A stretch of DNA of 64,000 bases from Torreya grandis. Lineage: Eukaryota; Streptophyta; Pinopsida; Cupressales; Taxaceae. Below the pieces are notes generated by a model, which was given only the letters and a program-made list of their open reading frames with translations, had not been told where the DNA came from and searched no databases. Position numbers and translations under genes: made by a program. The stretch covers positions 191,501-255,500 of the forward strand of contig JARHVA010003168.1 of the NCBI GenBank assembly GCA_037957365.1, read 5' to 3'. This document shows, one piece after another, positions 11,155 to 23,280 of the stretch; the first letter of the stretch is position 1, and each line of letters begins with the position of its first letter.

Positions 11155-14100
11155 ACCCTGTACAAAATTTCTAGTTCATCCTCAGACTAGTATTTTAACA
11201 CCCTAAGTGTGCATAACTTTGATGCATTATCCTTTAATTCAGTTTTGAAGTCTTCAAATCCCTTGATGGCAAGTTTGATTTTTTCAATAGTGTTGTCAAT
11301 CTCTATTGAGGTGGTATTGATCACAAGCACATTAGTTTTATCTAACTCTTTTTTGAAGGCCTCTAGCCTTTCTTTCACCCTCATCACTCCTCCATCTAAG
11401 ATTGTTCCTTGATTGTTGTCCTTTGTTTGTAAGGTGTGAAAGAGTTCTTCTAGATTCTACTCCTGGTTCTTGATCTAGGCAATCAGGGTATTGACCTTTA
11501 CCATGATCTATGACTATTCGATCCTACTAATAGTGTATGCATTTACCATCATATCTTCATTCTCCCCCTTTACCTACTTAAGGCAAACATTAATGACCTA
11601 TGTTTGGTTGGAGAAGTTCATGAAGATGGCATCGACTACCTCTACACCTTCTTCTAGTTATGCAAAGAGGTCTTCCACCTCTTTAATATTGTTTGCTAGC
11701 TCATTTTGTAGGATAGTGCAAGGGTTTTCCTCATCTTCTTCCAATGTTGGTTCTAATTAAACCTTGGGAGTATCTATTTCACTAACACATAAACCATGTC
11801 AACCTTCAAAAGATTTAAAGTGTCAACATTGTGTAAGAGAGATGGATCAGCTTCCTCTATGCGTTTAGCTAGTTGTTGCATTTTGAACTTCATGGCCTTT
11901 ATTTCCTCTTCTACTTTCAGTGCAATCTTCTTCCAATTTAAAGCCCTAAAATCATTGATGATGTTCTTCTGTACTACTTTGGAAGCCATTCATATGAGTG
12001 TGTTGGCTAACCTGACTGGGTTCATTGCATGAGAGTTTATGAGAAAGAAATCTTGCCCTTATTTTGGTTTCTCTATGCCCAATAATTCCTTCTTTGACAC
12101 CTCAAAAAGAGGCTCATCCATATAAATTTCAAAGGCAAATGACATTTGTTGGCACGTCCTTGTTGTGGTATCTCTTAGGGGCATGTATTCAAACATATAA
12201 TAGTGTTCATCGATCCACCCCTTCTACACCTTTTCTGTTAATCTTGGCTCGATGCCCTCTTCTTTAGTGACAACCAACTCTATCTGCTCTTGTTCCTCTT
12301 CATCAGTGTTAGTTCTTTCTTTGGTGCTTCCCTCTAAGGTTTCCTCTTTTTGCTCCTGTAAGGTTTCTTCTTTGGACTTGTCCCCTTTATCCATTTCTTC
12401 TTCTTATGTTTCTTTGGTACCAACCTCCATGGGTGTCTCCTTGGTGCCAAATTTACCTTCTTATTGCCTTTTTTGGGTCTCCCTTACACTCTCCATTTAT
12501 TCCTTCAAGATGATAACATCACCTTCTTTATCTCCAGGAGCCCTTCACTACTTAGGTGCACCTGTGGTATAGCTTCTTTTGTTGTGCTGGTGGGGGTGTT
12601 AGGCACATTTGCTTTCTCCTCCCTTGGTTCTATGATTGCGATAACCTTCTTCTCTTCCTTTTCTTTCTTGGCCCTTTCTTCCTATGCCTTTTTTCTCTGC
12701 CTTCCTCCTTTTAATTATTGGCATTATCTTTTCTTCCTTAGCCCTTATTTCCTTGGCCTCAACCTTATCAAGTTCTTTTTGGGTCATGTCGGATGCCTTC
12801 ATGGATGCTCTTTTTTTATCTAGTTCTAGTGCCATCTTTATATGTTCATTGTTGAGGCTCATTTTCCTTCATCGGCTTCTCTTTTCCTCAGTTAATGGAT
12901 GTTGTGTGGAGGGCTCTTTGGATGAGGCATTGGGTGGCTTTTTTGCCTCTTTAAGCATGGTAGTAGTGTTGCTTTAGAGGGCCTCCTCAACTTATTTGGT
13001 GTTGGGATCCTCTTTTGTTACTTCTTCTTGGATGATGTAAGCTTTTATCCCTCTTTATTCCTCCTCCAACTCTTCATGCACCTCTTGCACTTCCAATTCC
13101 TCACATGCCTCTTACACCTCCATCTCTGCCACAGTTATTATTGGCATTACAATTGGACCCTTTCTCTTGTTTTTATTATCCCTTGGCTTGGCCAAAGCAA
13201 TCCCTAGCATGAAGGCCATGCACTTATTTTTTGGTGAAGAGGGTGTGGCCTCATCACCAAAGGTGATTTTTAATCTAATGCACTCATGCATCTCCTCAAG
13301 TGTTTCCCACTTTTTCTTTTTAGGAGACTTCTTCTGCACTATCAGCACCAACTTCCCTTCATCATTGATTCAAAGGGGGAGGTCATTGTCTTTCTCAATG
13401 CTTGCACCCTTCTTTCTCAACTTCATCTCATAGTATAACATGTGGATGTGCCTGAGTATGACTTCCTTTTATAGGGGATGGATGTTAGTGCAATCCAAGT
13501 CATCTTCTTCATCTTTGGTCACTTTCCCTCATGGGCACATGTATTGGTGTCATAAATTGCTTTTTTCCAAATCTATAGTTTTCACTAGGATGTCCACTTG
13601 TTGCACATTGGGAATTCTTATAAGTGCATCCCTAAAGTATTTGGCTGAAAATGCATAGTGGAGCTTTAATTCGCCTGACTACTTATCGTATATGAGCGCT
13701 AGGCACACTATATAGCAGTGCTTCATAATGATGAAAGTTTTCATTCCAAACATATTTTGGGGGAGCTCCTATAAGATGCACCATTCCTCCCTAAATGCTT
13801 CAATATATTGGCCACACCAATCCATTACTCTACTTTTATAATTTTGGGACAAAATGGGGGGCAAGTAAAGTTTTAATATTTCTGCACTGGGAATTCTTGG
13901 TGCATCAAGTAGACCCAAAGATTATCTTCATCACCATCAAGCATGTCGATATCCTTCATAATAATTAGAATTAACATAAACCCCCATCAAAAGGTCTCTC
14001 ATTTTCTATGACACTAAAGCACGGTGTTCACCATCTCTTCTAAAATTAACTTTGCTATATTAAGTTTAACCCCCTACACCATGTGATAGGTGATGCATAA

Positions 14101-15000
14101 GTAGACCTTAGTGACATTTTTCCATCAACCACTAGGGCAAATTTTTGAACTCATAAGGAATGCCACCACGCTCATACCGGGAGTCCTTTATATCTTTGAT
14201 TGGGAATGTGAAACCTCCCTTATAGTACCCTAGGATTTTCTCAACACTTTCAACTTCAATATCATCTATCATCATCCGGTGGATGCCTGCATCAGAGTCT
14301 AAAAGCCTGGTAATTCTACCTATTAGGAATACTAATATCCCCATGCACCTTAGTACAAAATAAATGTGATCTCCATGGATGCATGAGAGGAAGAACTATA
14401 TGAATTCCTCCAGCTTCCCAAAACATGACAACTCATAGAGTTGAGTTGCACCAGTGGTTGCAAGTTTATCTCAGATGGAGACATCAAATAAAGTTGTGCC
14501 TGCTTCAATCTTGGCCCCTATATCAACCACCTAGTCTTACGCTAGATCTTGTGTATTACTTGAGGTATGATGGTTGTATTCTTTGAGCTGGTAGATGTGT
14601 GTGAATGATATTTAGCTCTCTCCTACTAATACCTCCTTAGAAAACTGCATCTCCCTATAGGACATTTTTGCAAGCACCTCTAGATCAATCTTGATAATAA
14701 TAAGTCCCTCTATCAGTTGCACTTTCTTCTTTATCATGTTCACTTCTTCTATCATCTGTGCCCTCTTAGCATCCTTTTACACCTACAATGGGCCATAACT
14801 CATGCACTTCTTCCCCATTCTAAACTAGTTGGTGTTGAAACATAGTCTATTTAGCTTGTTGAAGACTTCAATTTTTGTTGGTGCTTCTCACAGTCATAAG
14901 GTCTACAACTGTGTCTTCAACTCTTGAGCTTTAATTATCATTAATGGTGGCCTTGGCATCACTCCACGTTTTTGCTACCTGGTCTTGCACAATTTGTGCC
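11155..15000 (-). pseudogene. Extra ORF between integrase and the 3' LTR (unknown function)
   Basis: Below the integrase, the minus strand carries a decayed reading frame of roughly 1,270 codons. Four of its longest open segments (14,132-14,344; 13,112-13,351; 12,599-12,862; 11,774-11,989) are in the same frame, so over about 2.6 kb the damage is mostly in-frame stops, many explained by CAG/CAA to TAG/TAA. The N-terminal third looks globular. The middle (about 13,400-12,250) is very rich in E and K with runs such as KKSPKKKKWETLEE. The C-terminal third (about 12,000-11,180) is strongly helical and probably coiled-coil (KVEEEIKAMKFKMQQLAKRI). I see no signal peptide, transmembrane segment or retroviral envelope feature. 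Its position matches the env-like slot of Athila-type elements, but its content does not. Function unknown. Confidence 0.65.
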
Positions 15001-16080
15001 CCATAGTTCTTTATGTCAATATCAAAGTGAATGTAATGTCTTTTTCTATTCAATCATTCACTTTTAGCATTCATGAGTGCTCAAGGGTTCACTCAGGTAG
15101 TAGTTGTTTTCTTTGGCTCTGGTTTGTTGGTCTACATTTTAGGTACAAATTATCTCAAGGTTTGTAACCTAAACTAGTCAGCCTTTTGTTATTTTATACC
15201 TTTAATTTAGCTACCTTCTTCAATTACAGGTGATTAATGGCATGATGACACCTAGAGTTCTTAGAATGCATAAAATTCCACAAAATCCTTAAAAATACAT
15301 TACCACCTATGCATTCAATGTGGATGTTTTATGCCTCCACTATCACCCTAATAAATCCTCCAATGATATTTTTGGTTAAGTGACGTTTAGTTCAAACAGT
15401 CACTCCCTACCTCTCTTGGGTGGATGCCAACGTGTCCTAATGACCTTTATCCTATGCTTTATTCACTTGGCATGACCTTCACCTTCCTTATGGAAACCTA
15501 GGTGCAGTGCCTCATATGCACGCAATTCAACCTCCATAGTTCCAAAAAAAAATTATTGCACTTTCATTTCAAGTGTACTTTCCTATTTTTGTCAATTTTT
15601 GTGCACTATCATCTATTTTCCTTGACCTATCCTATCCATACAAATCATTTTCATTGGCCTTCCAGTGCTTCACCATCTACTTTTGATATCTTGCACATGA
15701 TCATAGTATGTGTCTTCTTTCTACCTCTTGCACATTTACATCCTATGTGCCTTTATTTCATCTTATGTGCATGAGCACCTTTTGTGCCTCTCTTATCCCT
15801 TGGTGCTCATATGTTCAAAGCCTAGCTAATTCCATGTGCCCAAAAACTTAGGTGTCTAAAATCAAGTTATGTGGAAAGAACCTATGCTTGACTCACTTGA
15901 CCGGATTTATGCATAGAAATGATAGAGTATTTCTCTTATAGGCCTAAAAGTGTCGCTTATTCACTCTATAAGAATAACATTCACAAAATACAAGAAAATG
16001 TTTGGCTTGTGCCAAACATCATTCAAGTCAATACAACATGACCAATTTATGATCAAAAAGTCAGTGTTTGATGTTGTAAG
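15000..16080 (-). other. Spacer between integrase and the extra ORF
   Basis: About 1 kb within the gypsy element with no domain I can name. Its lower part (15,000-15,180) may hold the first codons of the extra ORF. The rest contains only short open frames. Confidence 0.4.
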
Positions 16081-17150
16081 CACCATATTGTTACCTATAT
16101 GGCTTCAATCTGTTGCCATTGAAATGCTCAGGGAGCATTTCACCCAACAACATGTACAACTTCAATGCACTAGTTTCCAATATGTGGTGGATGACATATG
16201 GGACCATCCACCTTATCTACATATTATCCAGGTGCCTTAGGTACTTGGAGTTCTATAATAATACCAATGTTCCTTTAATCAGTACTTTTTGCTTAATATG
16301 CTTGTCATGCCATAATTTTTGGTGCACTTTCTCGATCTATTGGTTCTATCTTGCTTACGTGCATACCTCATCCAACCCCTCAAAATCCTCTAGCCTTTCA
16401 CTTAATAAATATTGGTCATTCAGGTAATTGATTAGCATAATGTGCAATGATGGTAATAAGAACTTCATCGATAGAATTACCTCAGCACCAAACACTAGTT
16501 GGAATGGTGTATTTTTATTCAGGAACTTGTAGGTTGTGTGGTATACCCATAATACATTAACACTGGATCATCCCAATCATTGTGACCAACATCGCATATT
16601 TTCATGAGGCATGTTCCTAAGATTGTATTGAATACCTCAGTTGTACCATTTGCTTAGGGATGATATGGGGTGGTTTTTTGGTGCACCACCATATACTCAA
16701 CTAGTAATATTTTCATAGTTTAATTGAGGAAGTGTGTTCCTTTATCACTAGTTAGACTGAGTGGGCACCCATAGCAATTTATGATGTTCTCCCATATGAA
16801 TCATGAGGTAGTGGTGGCAATGTAGTTTTTAGTAGGTATTTCTTCAGCCTACTTGGTGAAATAATTAGTCATCACTAGAATATACCTTCTGCCTATGTGC
16901 CTTATTGTGGGAGTAATTAGCCTAATGAAATCATTGGCCCATTTCTCGAATGGTGCCTAGGCAAGAATGGGGATGAGAGGCATCTCATCATAGTGGTTGG
17001 ACTTCCCTATGTGTTGGTAAAATAACATGCCCTAGTGTAATCCTTTGTATTTTAGAATAGGTTTGGCCACCACAAGCCTCATTATAGTGCTTTGCACTCC
17101 ATTGCATCTCCAATGTAATGGCCTTCTATGATCCCCTCATGCACCTTATA
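16080..17150 (-). pseudogene. Gypsy integrase relic
   Basis: The minus strand carries a zinc-binding N-terminal region (around 16,990-17,160), a badly eroded catalytic core, and a well-recognisable C-terminal part at about 16,080-16,560. That part has VYHTTYKFLNKNTPFQLVFG, the counterpart of the family's (A)YRTTxKxxxGxTPxxLVYG block, then HDKHIKQKVLIKGTLVLL and a WMVPYVIHHILE segment in place of the usual GPYVI block. Several stops interrupt the frame. Integrase would insert the cDNA copy; this one is not functional. Confidence 0.75.
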
Positions 17151-17449
17151 TACAATAAAGTATATTTCATGTTCTAAAACACATCAACATAGGGCTTCAT
17201 CTTGACTTAATTTATATAGCACCCCACTAATGATTTAAGAGGGGGTATCATGAATGATGAGTTGCTTCTTTCCTTTGGTGGTGATGATTTAGGGTGCAAA
17301 CCTAGATGTTATAAATGCATCTATCTCTACCAAGTCTTCAGGAAAATACTGGACTCTATAGAGTTGCATGTCTAGCATGTCATCTTCATTGGGTGTTGTC
17401 ACATCACAAGAGTCAATGTAAGACAAATGGTCTAGTCTCAAGTTCTGCT

Positions 17450-18720
17450 TCCCAAGTTTCACCACAACTAAGAACTATAATTCCTAAAATAGAAAAATCC
17501 ATTTAAAAATTCACCCATGGAGAATGGGCTTATTCACAAGGTACTTAAGTGCCTCATGATAGGTGAAAAATATGAATGGTCTCATTAAAAAGTATTACCT
17601 AAATTTTTGGAGGGGTAGACCATATCCAATGCCTCGCACTTGGTAGTTGTGTAATATTTTCTCTGTTAGGGTCAATTTACAACTTGCAAATAAGATCAGA
17701 TGATCCATCTTGCCTTTATCAAGCTATGCTAGAATGGTGCCAACTATAGAGCCATATGCATCGACATGGACATGAAATAGAGTCATCTAGTCAGGAAAAT
17801 AAGAATAGGCACGCTAGCCTACTTGATCTTTAAAGTTTCAAAGGCATCCTCTTGTGTTATACCTAAGTAAAATGGGTCATCTTTGTGCAACAGATCCTCT
17901 AGTGGTGTCACGATCTTTGCATAGCTCCTTATAAACTTTATATACTAGCCATAATGGCCAAAAAAGGCATGAACATCTCTCTATGTGGAAGGAGTCTCGA
18001 GCTGAATAATAATGGAAATCTTCATGGCATTGACAAGTAGACCATCTTTGTAGATGATATGCCTGAGCAATGTGCCAAAAGGTGTCGTAAAGATATAATT
18101 CTTAAGGCTTAAGGATATATGTATCTATCGACACCTCTCAAACATGAGGTGCAAGTTATCATAATGGTCTCTTATGATCCCATACATAGTCCAATCATCA
18201 AGGTACACCTGGAGGAACTTATGGATAAAATCCTTGAATGCAGTGATGACCACTCTAAAGAATGTGACCAACATATTTTTGAACCCAAAGGACATCACGT
18301 TATAGGCAAAATAACCCCATTTAGTCTTAAAGTTTGTCTTAAGCCTATCCTCTTCAATTTGGACTTGATGGTATCCAGAGAAAAAATCAATGAAATTATA
18401 GATTTGTATTCTACAACTCCATCCAAGACTTCATCAGTGAATATATTTAGGAAGGGGTAAATGACACATGTAGTATTTAATAAATGGTAATCTACAAAAA
18501 TAAAGATGCACCCATCCTTTCTAATGATAATCAACATTGGTCTCACCCATTATGAATCTTGCATCAGGTAGATCACTCATGTGGCTAGCATACTGTCAAT
18601 CTCCCTTTTGACCTTCGCACAGAGATTGGGGTTCATTCTATAGAGGTGCTTATTGACAGGTCATGTGCCATCCACCAACTTAATGCTCACTTTCACAAGG
18701 GATGGGTGGGTACCATTTAT
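17450..18720 (-). pseudogene. Gypsy reverse transcriptase and RNase H relic
   Basis: The minus strand holds the RT palm. An open stretch (18,295-18,546) has VDYHLLNTT, the VDYRxLN block, then FTDEVLD. After a frameshift come FFSGYHQVQIEEDRLKTNF and a YLDD catalytic box at 18,194-18,205. The RT thumb follows (HAFFGHYGQYIKFI-like). RNase H lies at about 17,480-17,830, ending in an HEALKYLVNKP-like block and a LVVVKLGKQNLRLDHLSY tail. Several frameshifts and stops are present. The order RT, RNase H, integrase is that of Ty3/gypsy. Confidence 0.85.
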
Positions 18721-19880
18721 GTCACAATAATTGCATGTAAACAAATGTTGAAACTCCTTTAGGATATCCACACTTAGCACTAGTTCTACATCAGACTAAT
18801 ATGTACCCAAAGTAGCCACCTTTGGTTCTCTTTCTATGTCGATATCAACTTAAGTGGTCCTGAGTGGTGTGTAGTAGGGATCATTTCTCTCTTGATGTGT
18901 GTCCTCAACTTGCCTACTCCCCTCAATTTTTTCAATGTGGATATGATTAGGGTCTTCCTCTTCAAGGGCACTATCATCCATTTAGCACACGATCTTCCTT
19001 TTTACTAATAAGTACATCCAATTTCATATTTTACAGACATTCTTATCTTCATCACTCAAGTAATTATTGAGTGTCTACTCCTCAAAAAAAATTGGGAGTG
19101 CTAATCCTTTTTCCCCAAACATATCTTGCAGGCACTCCTCTAAGATTGTAGTATCCTCAAACACTACCCTTCAAATGACTTGCAATGGCTTGATCAATTC
19201 TAGTTTATGCAAGGAAAATGAGAAGGTATGCACAAACTTCACCTTTAAGACATCCCAACTAGATGTTTCATGGTGCATTTCATTGACCACATACCAATCC
19301 TACACCCATGTCTTCAACGTTCTATAGAAGGTGTGCACCCATAATTTCTTTGGGGCATTTATGCCACACTCAATCCAAGTTTCTTTGCATAAGTGCCCAT
19401 TTACTATAGGGTTGAAATCACCTAAGTATGCAAAGATGTCCATATCCTCATTACTCTTCCCAAATCAAATCTAGTGCATATTATTGCTTTTACATCTTGT
19501 CATGTTGGTAAGTAAGGCTTTTGTGCTGCCCAACAATGAGTGGTAGTACTCCCTAAAACATACACCAGTGCACCCATCCTATCTACTTCCTTCAAGATGT
19601 AGGACTCTAAGTCACAAACATATTATTTTATAGGATTTCTCCCCTTATATTGTGAGAGTGCTACATTTTTATCTTTGCTCAGGCAAAACACTCTATTCCC
19701 CTTCTTTTTATTACAAAGGACCCCTCTTTATGAAATGAGATCAATTTGGACCCAACTAGTCCTCATAGGTTTTGGTACCTTGGCGCTCACTAATCAACAC
19801 CTCCAACTAGTGGTTTTGTAAGCTTCTTCGACACATCAGTCACAATTTACATTGATAGTGTTTGAGGCTGACTATCCATC
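18720..19880 (-). other. Protease-RT linker of the gypsy element
   Basis: About 1.1 kb between the retropepsin C-terminal half and the RT. It has the composition of decayed coding sequence on the minus strand, but I see no domain I can name. Confidence 0.4.
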
Positions 19881-19883
19881 ATC

Positions 19884-20174
19884 CTAAGAAAGCACTCCTT
19901 GGTTATTGGGGTTCATAGTCTCGATGATTTGTGTTGTGATGTTATAGATATGATTGATCTCATTTTTAAGATCAATACTTTCTACATAAGGGGGTCCTTG
20001 GTCACTTAAAAGGGGGATCATGACCCTCTCCTTGCCATTTTCAAAAGTCATATAGTGTTTCTTAAAGTGTATGTCAACATTATTCACATAACACCATGGC
20101 CTACCTAAGAGTACTGGATAATTATCTTGCTCAACCAACTCGATCACTTCAAAGTCAACATGGAATTCTACATG
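19884..20174 (-). pseudogene. Gypsy retropepsin, C-terminal half (split by insertion)
   Basis: The minus-strand frame reads HVDFEVIELVEQDNYPVLLG followed by RPW, the flap and C-terminal block of gypsy retropepsins (VDFxVxxLxxxxxPxLLGRP). It is cut at 20,174/20,175, where the CATAA duplication and the nested LTR begin. The N-terminal half of the same domain lies on the other side of the insertion at 28,461-28,656, and the two halves match the family when read across the gap. The insertion therefore landed inside the protease coding region. Confidence 0.85.
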
Positions 20175-20179
20175 CATAA
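20175..20179. repeat. Target-site duplication CATAA (left copy)
   Basis: CATAA directly precedes the TGTTG start of the left nested LTR. It recurs directly after the right nested LTR at 28,456-28,460. Confidence 0.9.
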
Positions 20180-20229
20180 TGTTGTCCCCCAAAAATATCA
20201 CTCATTTTTTGGACAACATTTGAACTATT

Positions 20230-21015
20230 TTGGTTCAACAGACCAACATCCTCTCTCCCCTTTTCAAGAATTGTTCTGAGGATTCAAGTTCTTCATTTTT
20301 CAAAGCTTTTCCAGAAATCTACGAACTCTATAGGCTTAAATCTACAGACTCTACAGGCTTGAATCTACGGACTCTGCAGGAAGAAAATCTATGGACTCTG
20401 CAGGAAAGAAGCAAGCTCTCAACACTTAGACAATTTCAAGGTTGGTTCAACAACAAGGTTCAACCAAAATGTCCATCGGAAAGCTTCTAAGCAAAGATTG
20501 AACCATTGAACCTTGAACCTTTTGGTTCAAGAGTTCAATGGGTTCAAGGTTCAACGCCGTCAGCAAGAGTTAGCACTTCGGCAAAGGTTCAACAAGTTCA
20601 ATGGCTTCAAAACACTTATCAAAGAGAAGGCTTAAACCATTGAACCACTTTGGTTCAAAGGTTCAATGGGTTCAATGGTTCAACAGGTTCAACGACCAAA
20701 TGGTTCAACATGTTTGGTTCAAAAAAATCAAAAGGACTTAGCCAAATAAAAAGAATGAACCGATTGAACCGTTGAAACTTGAACCAAAAGGTTCAACAAG
20801 TTCACAGGTTCAAAGGTTTAACCAGTGCGATGAAGATCAAAGAGCTTAGAAAGAACAAGTGACGAACAAAGGATGAACCAATTGAACCTTGAACTAAAAG
20901 AGTTCAAAGATCAATGGTTCATGGGTTCAAAGGTTCAAAGACAACCTCAGTCAAGGAAAGAAGCAACAAAAAGTTGGTTCAATTGGTTAGTTCAATCGGT
21001 AGGTTCAAGGGGCTG
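20230..21015. repeat. GGTTCAA / TTGAACC heptamer array in the 5' LTR
   Basis: By hand count more than 20 (about 27) copies of GGTTCAA or its complement TTGAACC lie in under 800 bp, with spacings from 0 to about 40 bases and both orientations mixed. Variants such as GTTCAAC and GGTTCGA also occur. The second LTR has the matching array at 25,750-26,575. Confidence 0.9.
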
Positions 21016-22005
21016 CCCCAAAGCCAAAGGAACAAGTGCCCTTGTGGAGGGTGGTGAACCAAGGCAAAGAACCCTTGCGGAGGGTAGCGAACAAAAATAG
21101 ACAAAGTGAACTCCTTCAAAAAAATGAAAAAGGCAAAAGGCAAAGTAGAGTCCTTCAGACAAATTGTCTGAAGGAATTCCTTCAGACATTCTATCCAAAG
21201 GAATTCACTCAGGAAGAAAGCCCAGACGAAAGTGAAGGAAAAGCCCGACTGAAAAGACAAAGTGCAGTGAAAGCCACCATGTGTCCATTATAAAGCATAG
21301 CAAAAGCTGCCACGTGTCATCTTTTGTAGGACTTTCAAAAGGTTTCTAAAGCTTCTATAAGTTAAGCAGAATACGTCACGTGTCCTGTTATGACTCAATG
21401 AAATGTGACAAGTATTTGCATCTGTGTTCCCCTTTTAAAGTTGCTCAGGTAAGACATGTCATGGATCCCATTTTCCTATAAGTTTCTAATGAGTTTCATA
21501 ATAGCAGAACTTGCCACTTGTCAAAGACGCAGAAAGGACCCCCCAAAGACTTAGACAAGAAGGGCAAATTAAGGACAAAGAAGCAACATGGACAATTCCA
21601 AAGGCAAGTTCAATTAAAGTGACTGGCTAAAAAGAGAGCCCGAAGACTCAAATTGCTATAGGGGACAGAGGAGCGAGACCAAAGGACCAAAAATATCTTC
21701 AAAAGAGTTATTTTTAGTAGGTGAAACAGTGGATCAAGTAGACTTCTACGTGCACCAAATCAAGGACGCAAGCCTATTTTTCTTCCATGAAGTAATGGCA
21801 AATTGGACAGCTACACAGACATCAGGAAAAGGACCAGACAGTCCATAATAAGAAGAGACATATTAGAGGAATGGACACGCCATAGTTATGGCAATGCACT
21901 GTTCTCAGCATGGTCCTTCCAGACATAACTGAAGGTGCATTGAAGGCATTCAATTCAACATGGGCCTTTTTCATGAAAGCAAGTGCCCAAGTCTTTCTTG
22001 GAGCA

Positions 22006-22014
22006 CTATATATT
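22006..22014 (+). promoter_or_regulatory. Putative LTR TATA box
   Basis: CTATATATT lies in the second half of the 5' LTR; the other LTR has the shortened form CTATATTG at about 27,571. Position in the LTR fits a retrotransposon promoter. No transcript evidence is available. Confidence 0.35.
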
Positions 22015-22893
22015 GTAATCTCTCATTGTTTACAAAGTAAATCTTCCCAAATACAGAAGCAAAACTCTGCCTAAATTGAAAGGCGAATACTGAGACTTTG
22101 AGCTCAGATTGTATTTCATATTATTTTATCTGAATGAGAAAGCAAGTGATTCACAGACTTTGTGTTGTATAGCTTGTATCATTTTAGGAGATTGTTCTTA
22201 TGTCTGTCTTCTAAATGTGTTCTTGTTTATTTAATTTAACAAGCAGAGCTAGTGGAAGTGATAAGGAAGGTGTCCTAAAACCAGTTACTTTCAGACTTTA
22301 TGCTGACATAATTGTTTTCATTATGTGTTTTTCTTTTCTATTTCTGTGTAAAGGACCTTGGGACGACTTTGTGCCCCATTATTCTTCATACCTCACTCTA
22401 GGGTAGTCAAAGTGGAGACTTTGAGCTACATCTTAGATTGCTGGTTACTTTGGACCCAGTCACCAGTCACTTGTTACCAAAAAGAGTCCTGTTGTTTGCA
22501 AGAACAAGCACTTCTGAAAGAAGAGAAGTGCCTTCTATCACTTCACCAGGATTTCTACTATCTAGGAAGGGATCTGGCTCTTGGCTGAATGTTACTTCTA
22601 AAAGAAGAGAAGTGCCTTCACCAATCAACCAATATTTCTCCTCTATTTGTTAGCATCATCTCTAAAAAAAGAGAGATGGATGGTTCATTCCACCCTTGTG
22701 TCTTACTTTCTACTTATATATATAGTATATAGCCTCCGCATATTTAATAGGGAACCTCGCCTTGATGAGAGGAGAGATTTGTCCCATTTGGATGTGGTAA
22801 ACCTGCAACATTGGATGACCAATCTTCCTATGTTGTGGTGATAGGAACTATTTTGGTCACCAGTTAGCTGGCCAACAAAATATTCACCCAAAA

Positions 22894-22922
22894 AAGTTTG
22901 GCAACTCAGCTGGGGATGAACG
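22894..22922 (+). other. Primer-binding-site-like block of the nested element
   Basis: Directly after the LTR end comes AAAGTTTGGCAACTCAGCTG followed by GGGA. This resembles the TTTGGCGACTCxGCTGGGGA block found after the 5' LTR in many plant Tat-type gypsy elements, where a tRNA 3' end primes minus-strand DNA. I do not assign the tRNA. Confidence 0.6.
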
Positions 22923-23280
22923 TGCAGTCTAAATCCTCAAGTTTCAGATTGAAGCAGTCCCTACACTTATCCATTATAGACTCTAACGACTCCATTTTGT
23001 GTCTTACCCACTATCATTATAGCCTTACCATCTTCTTCCATCCCCATTATATTATCTGGTCTACAAAACCAGAGCCACTGAGAAGAGCACGCAGTTTGAA
23101 GTATCAAGCTTCAAGCTAAAGTAGATCCTGCTCTTTTCCATTTTTTGTTCTATAATATGGTAATTCCATGCTATACAAGAAGACAGATAGCCCAGGCAAA
23201 GTGTCCATTTTTACTATTAGCAGAGCTTTGTCAATACATGCTCCACCAAGATTTGTTATCCACTTTTTCATAATCAAATC

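Larger units (their letters stand above)
20180..22893 (+). repeat. 5' LTR of the nested element
   Basis: It aligns with 25,703-28,455 along its whole length. It holds, in order, the GGTTCAA/TTGAACC array, short tandem repeats of an ACTCTGCAGG-type unit (about 20,330-20,410), a small perfect hairpin (21,152-21,174), and a likely promoter with CTATATATT at 22,006-22,014. The open frames inside it in both LTRs follow from the repeats and carry no known domain. Confidence 0.92.

Noticed and set aside
10874..13658. Many plus-strand open frames of 60-130 codons
   Set aside because: They are the complement of the minus-strand extra ORF and LTR. Their S/F/L-rich composition is what E/K-rich coding sequence gives when read backwards.
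11155..15000. Retroviral-type envelope gene
   Set aside because: The position fits, but there is no signal peptide, transmembrane helix or surface/fusion layout; the protein is charged and coiled-coil-like.
20230..21015. CRISPR array or tRNA gene cluster
   Set aside because: Heptamers are too short, occur in both orientations and have irregular spacing; no A box or cloverleaf is seen, and the array is part of an LTR in a plant genome.
22215..22891. ORFs inside the nested LTRs (for example 22,358-22,588 and 27,884-28,150)
   Set aside because: They are conserved between the two LTRs only because LTRs are copies; there is no domain and the frames are in LTR promoter/leader sequence.
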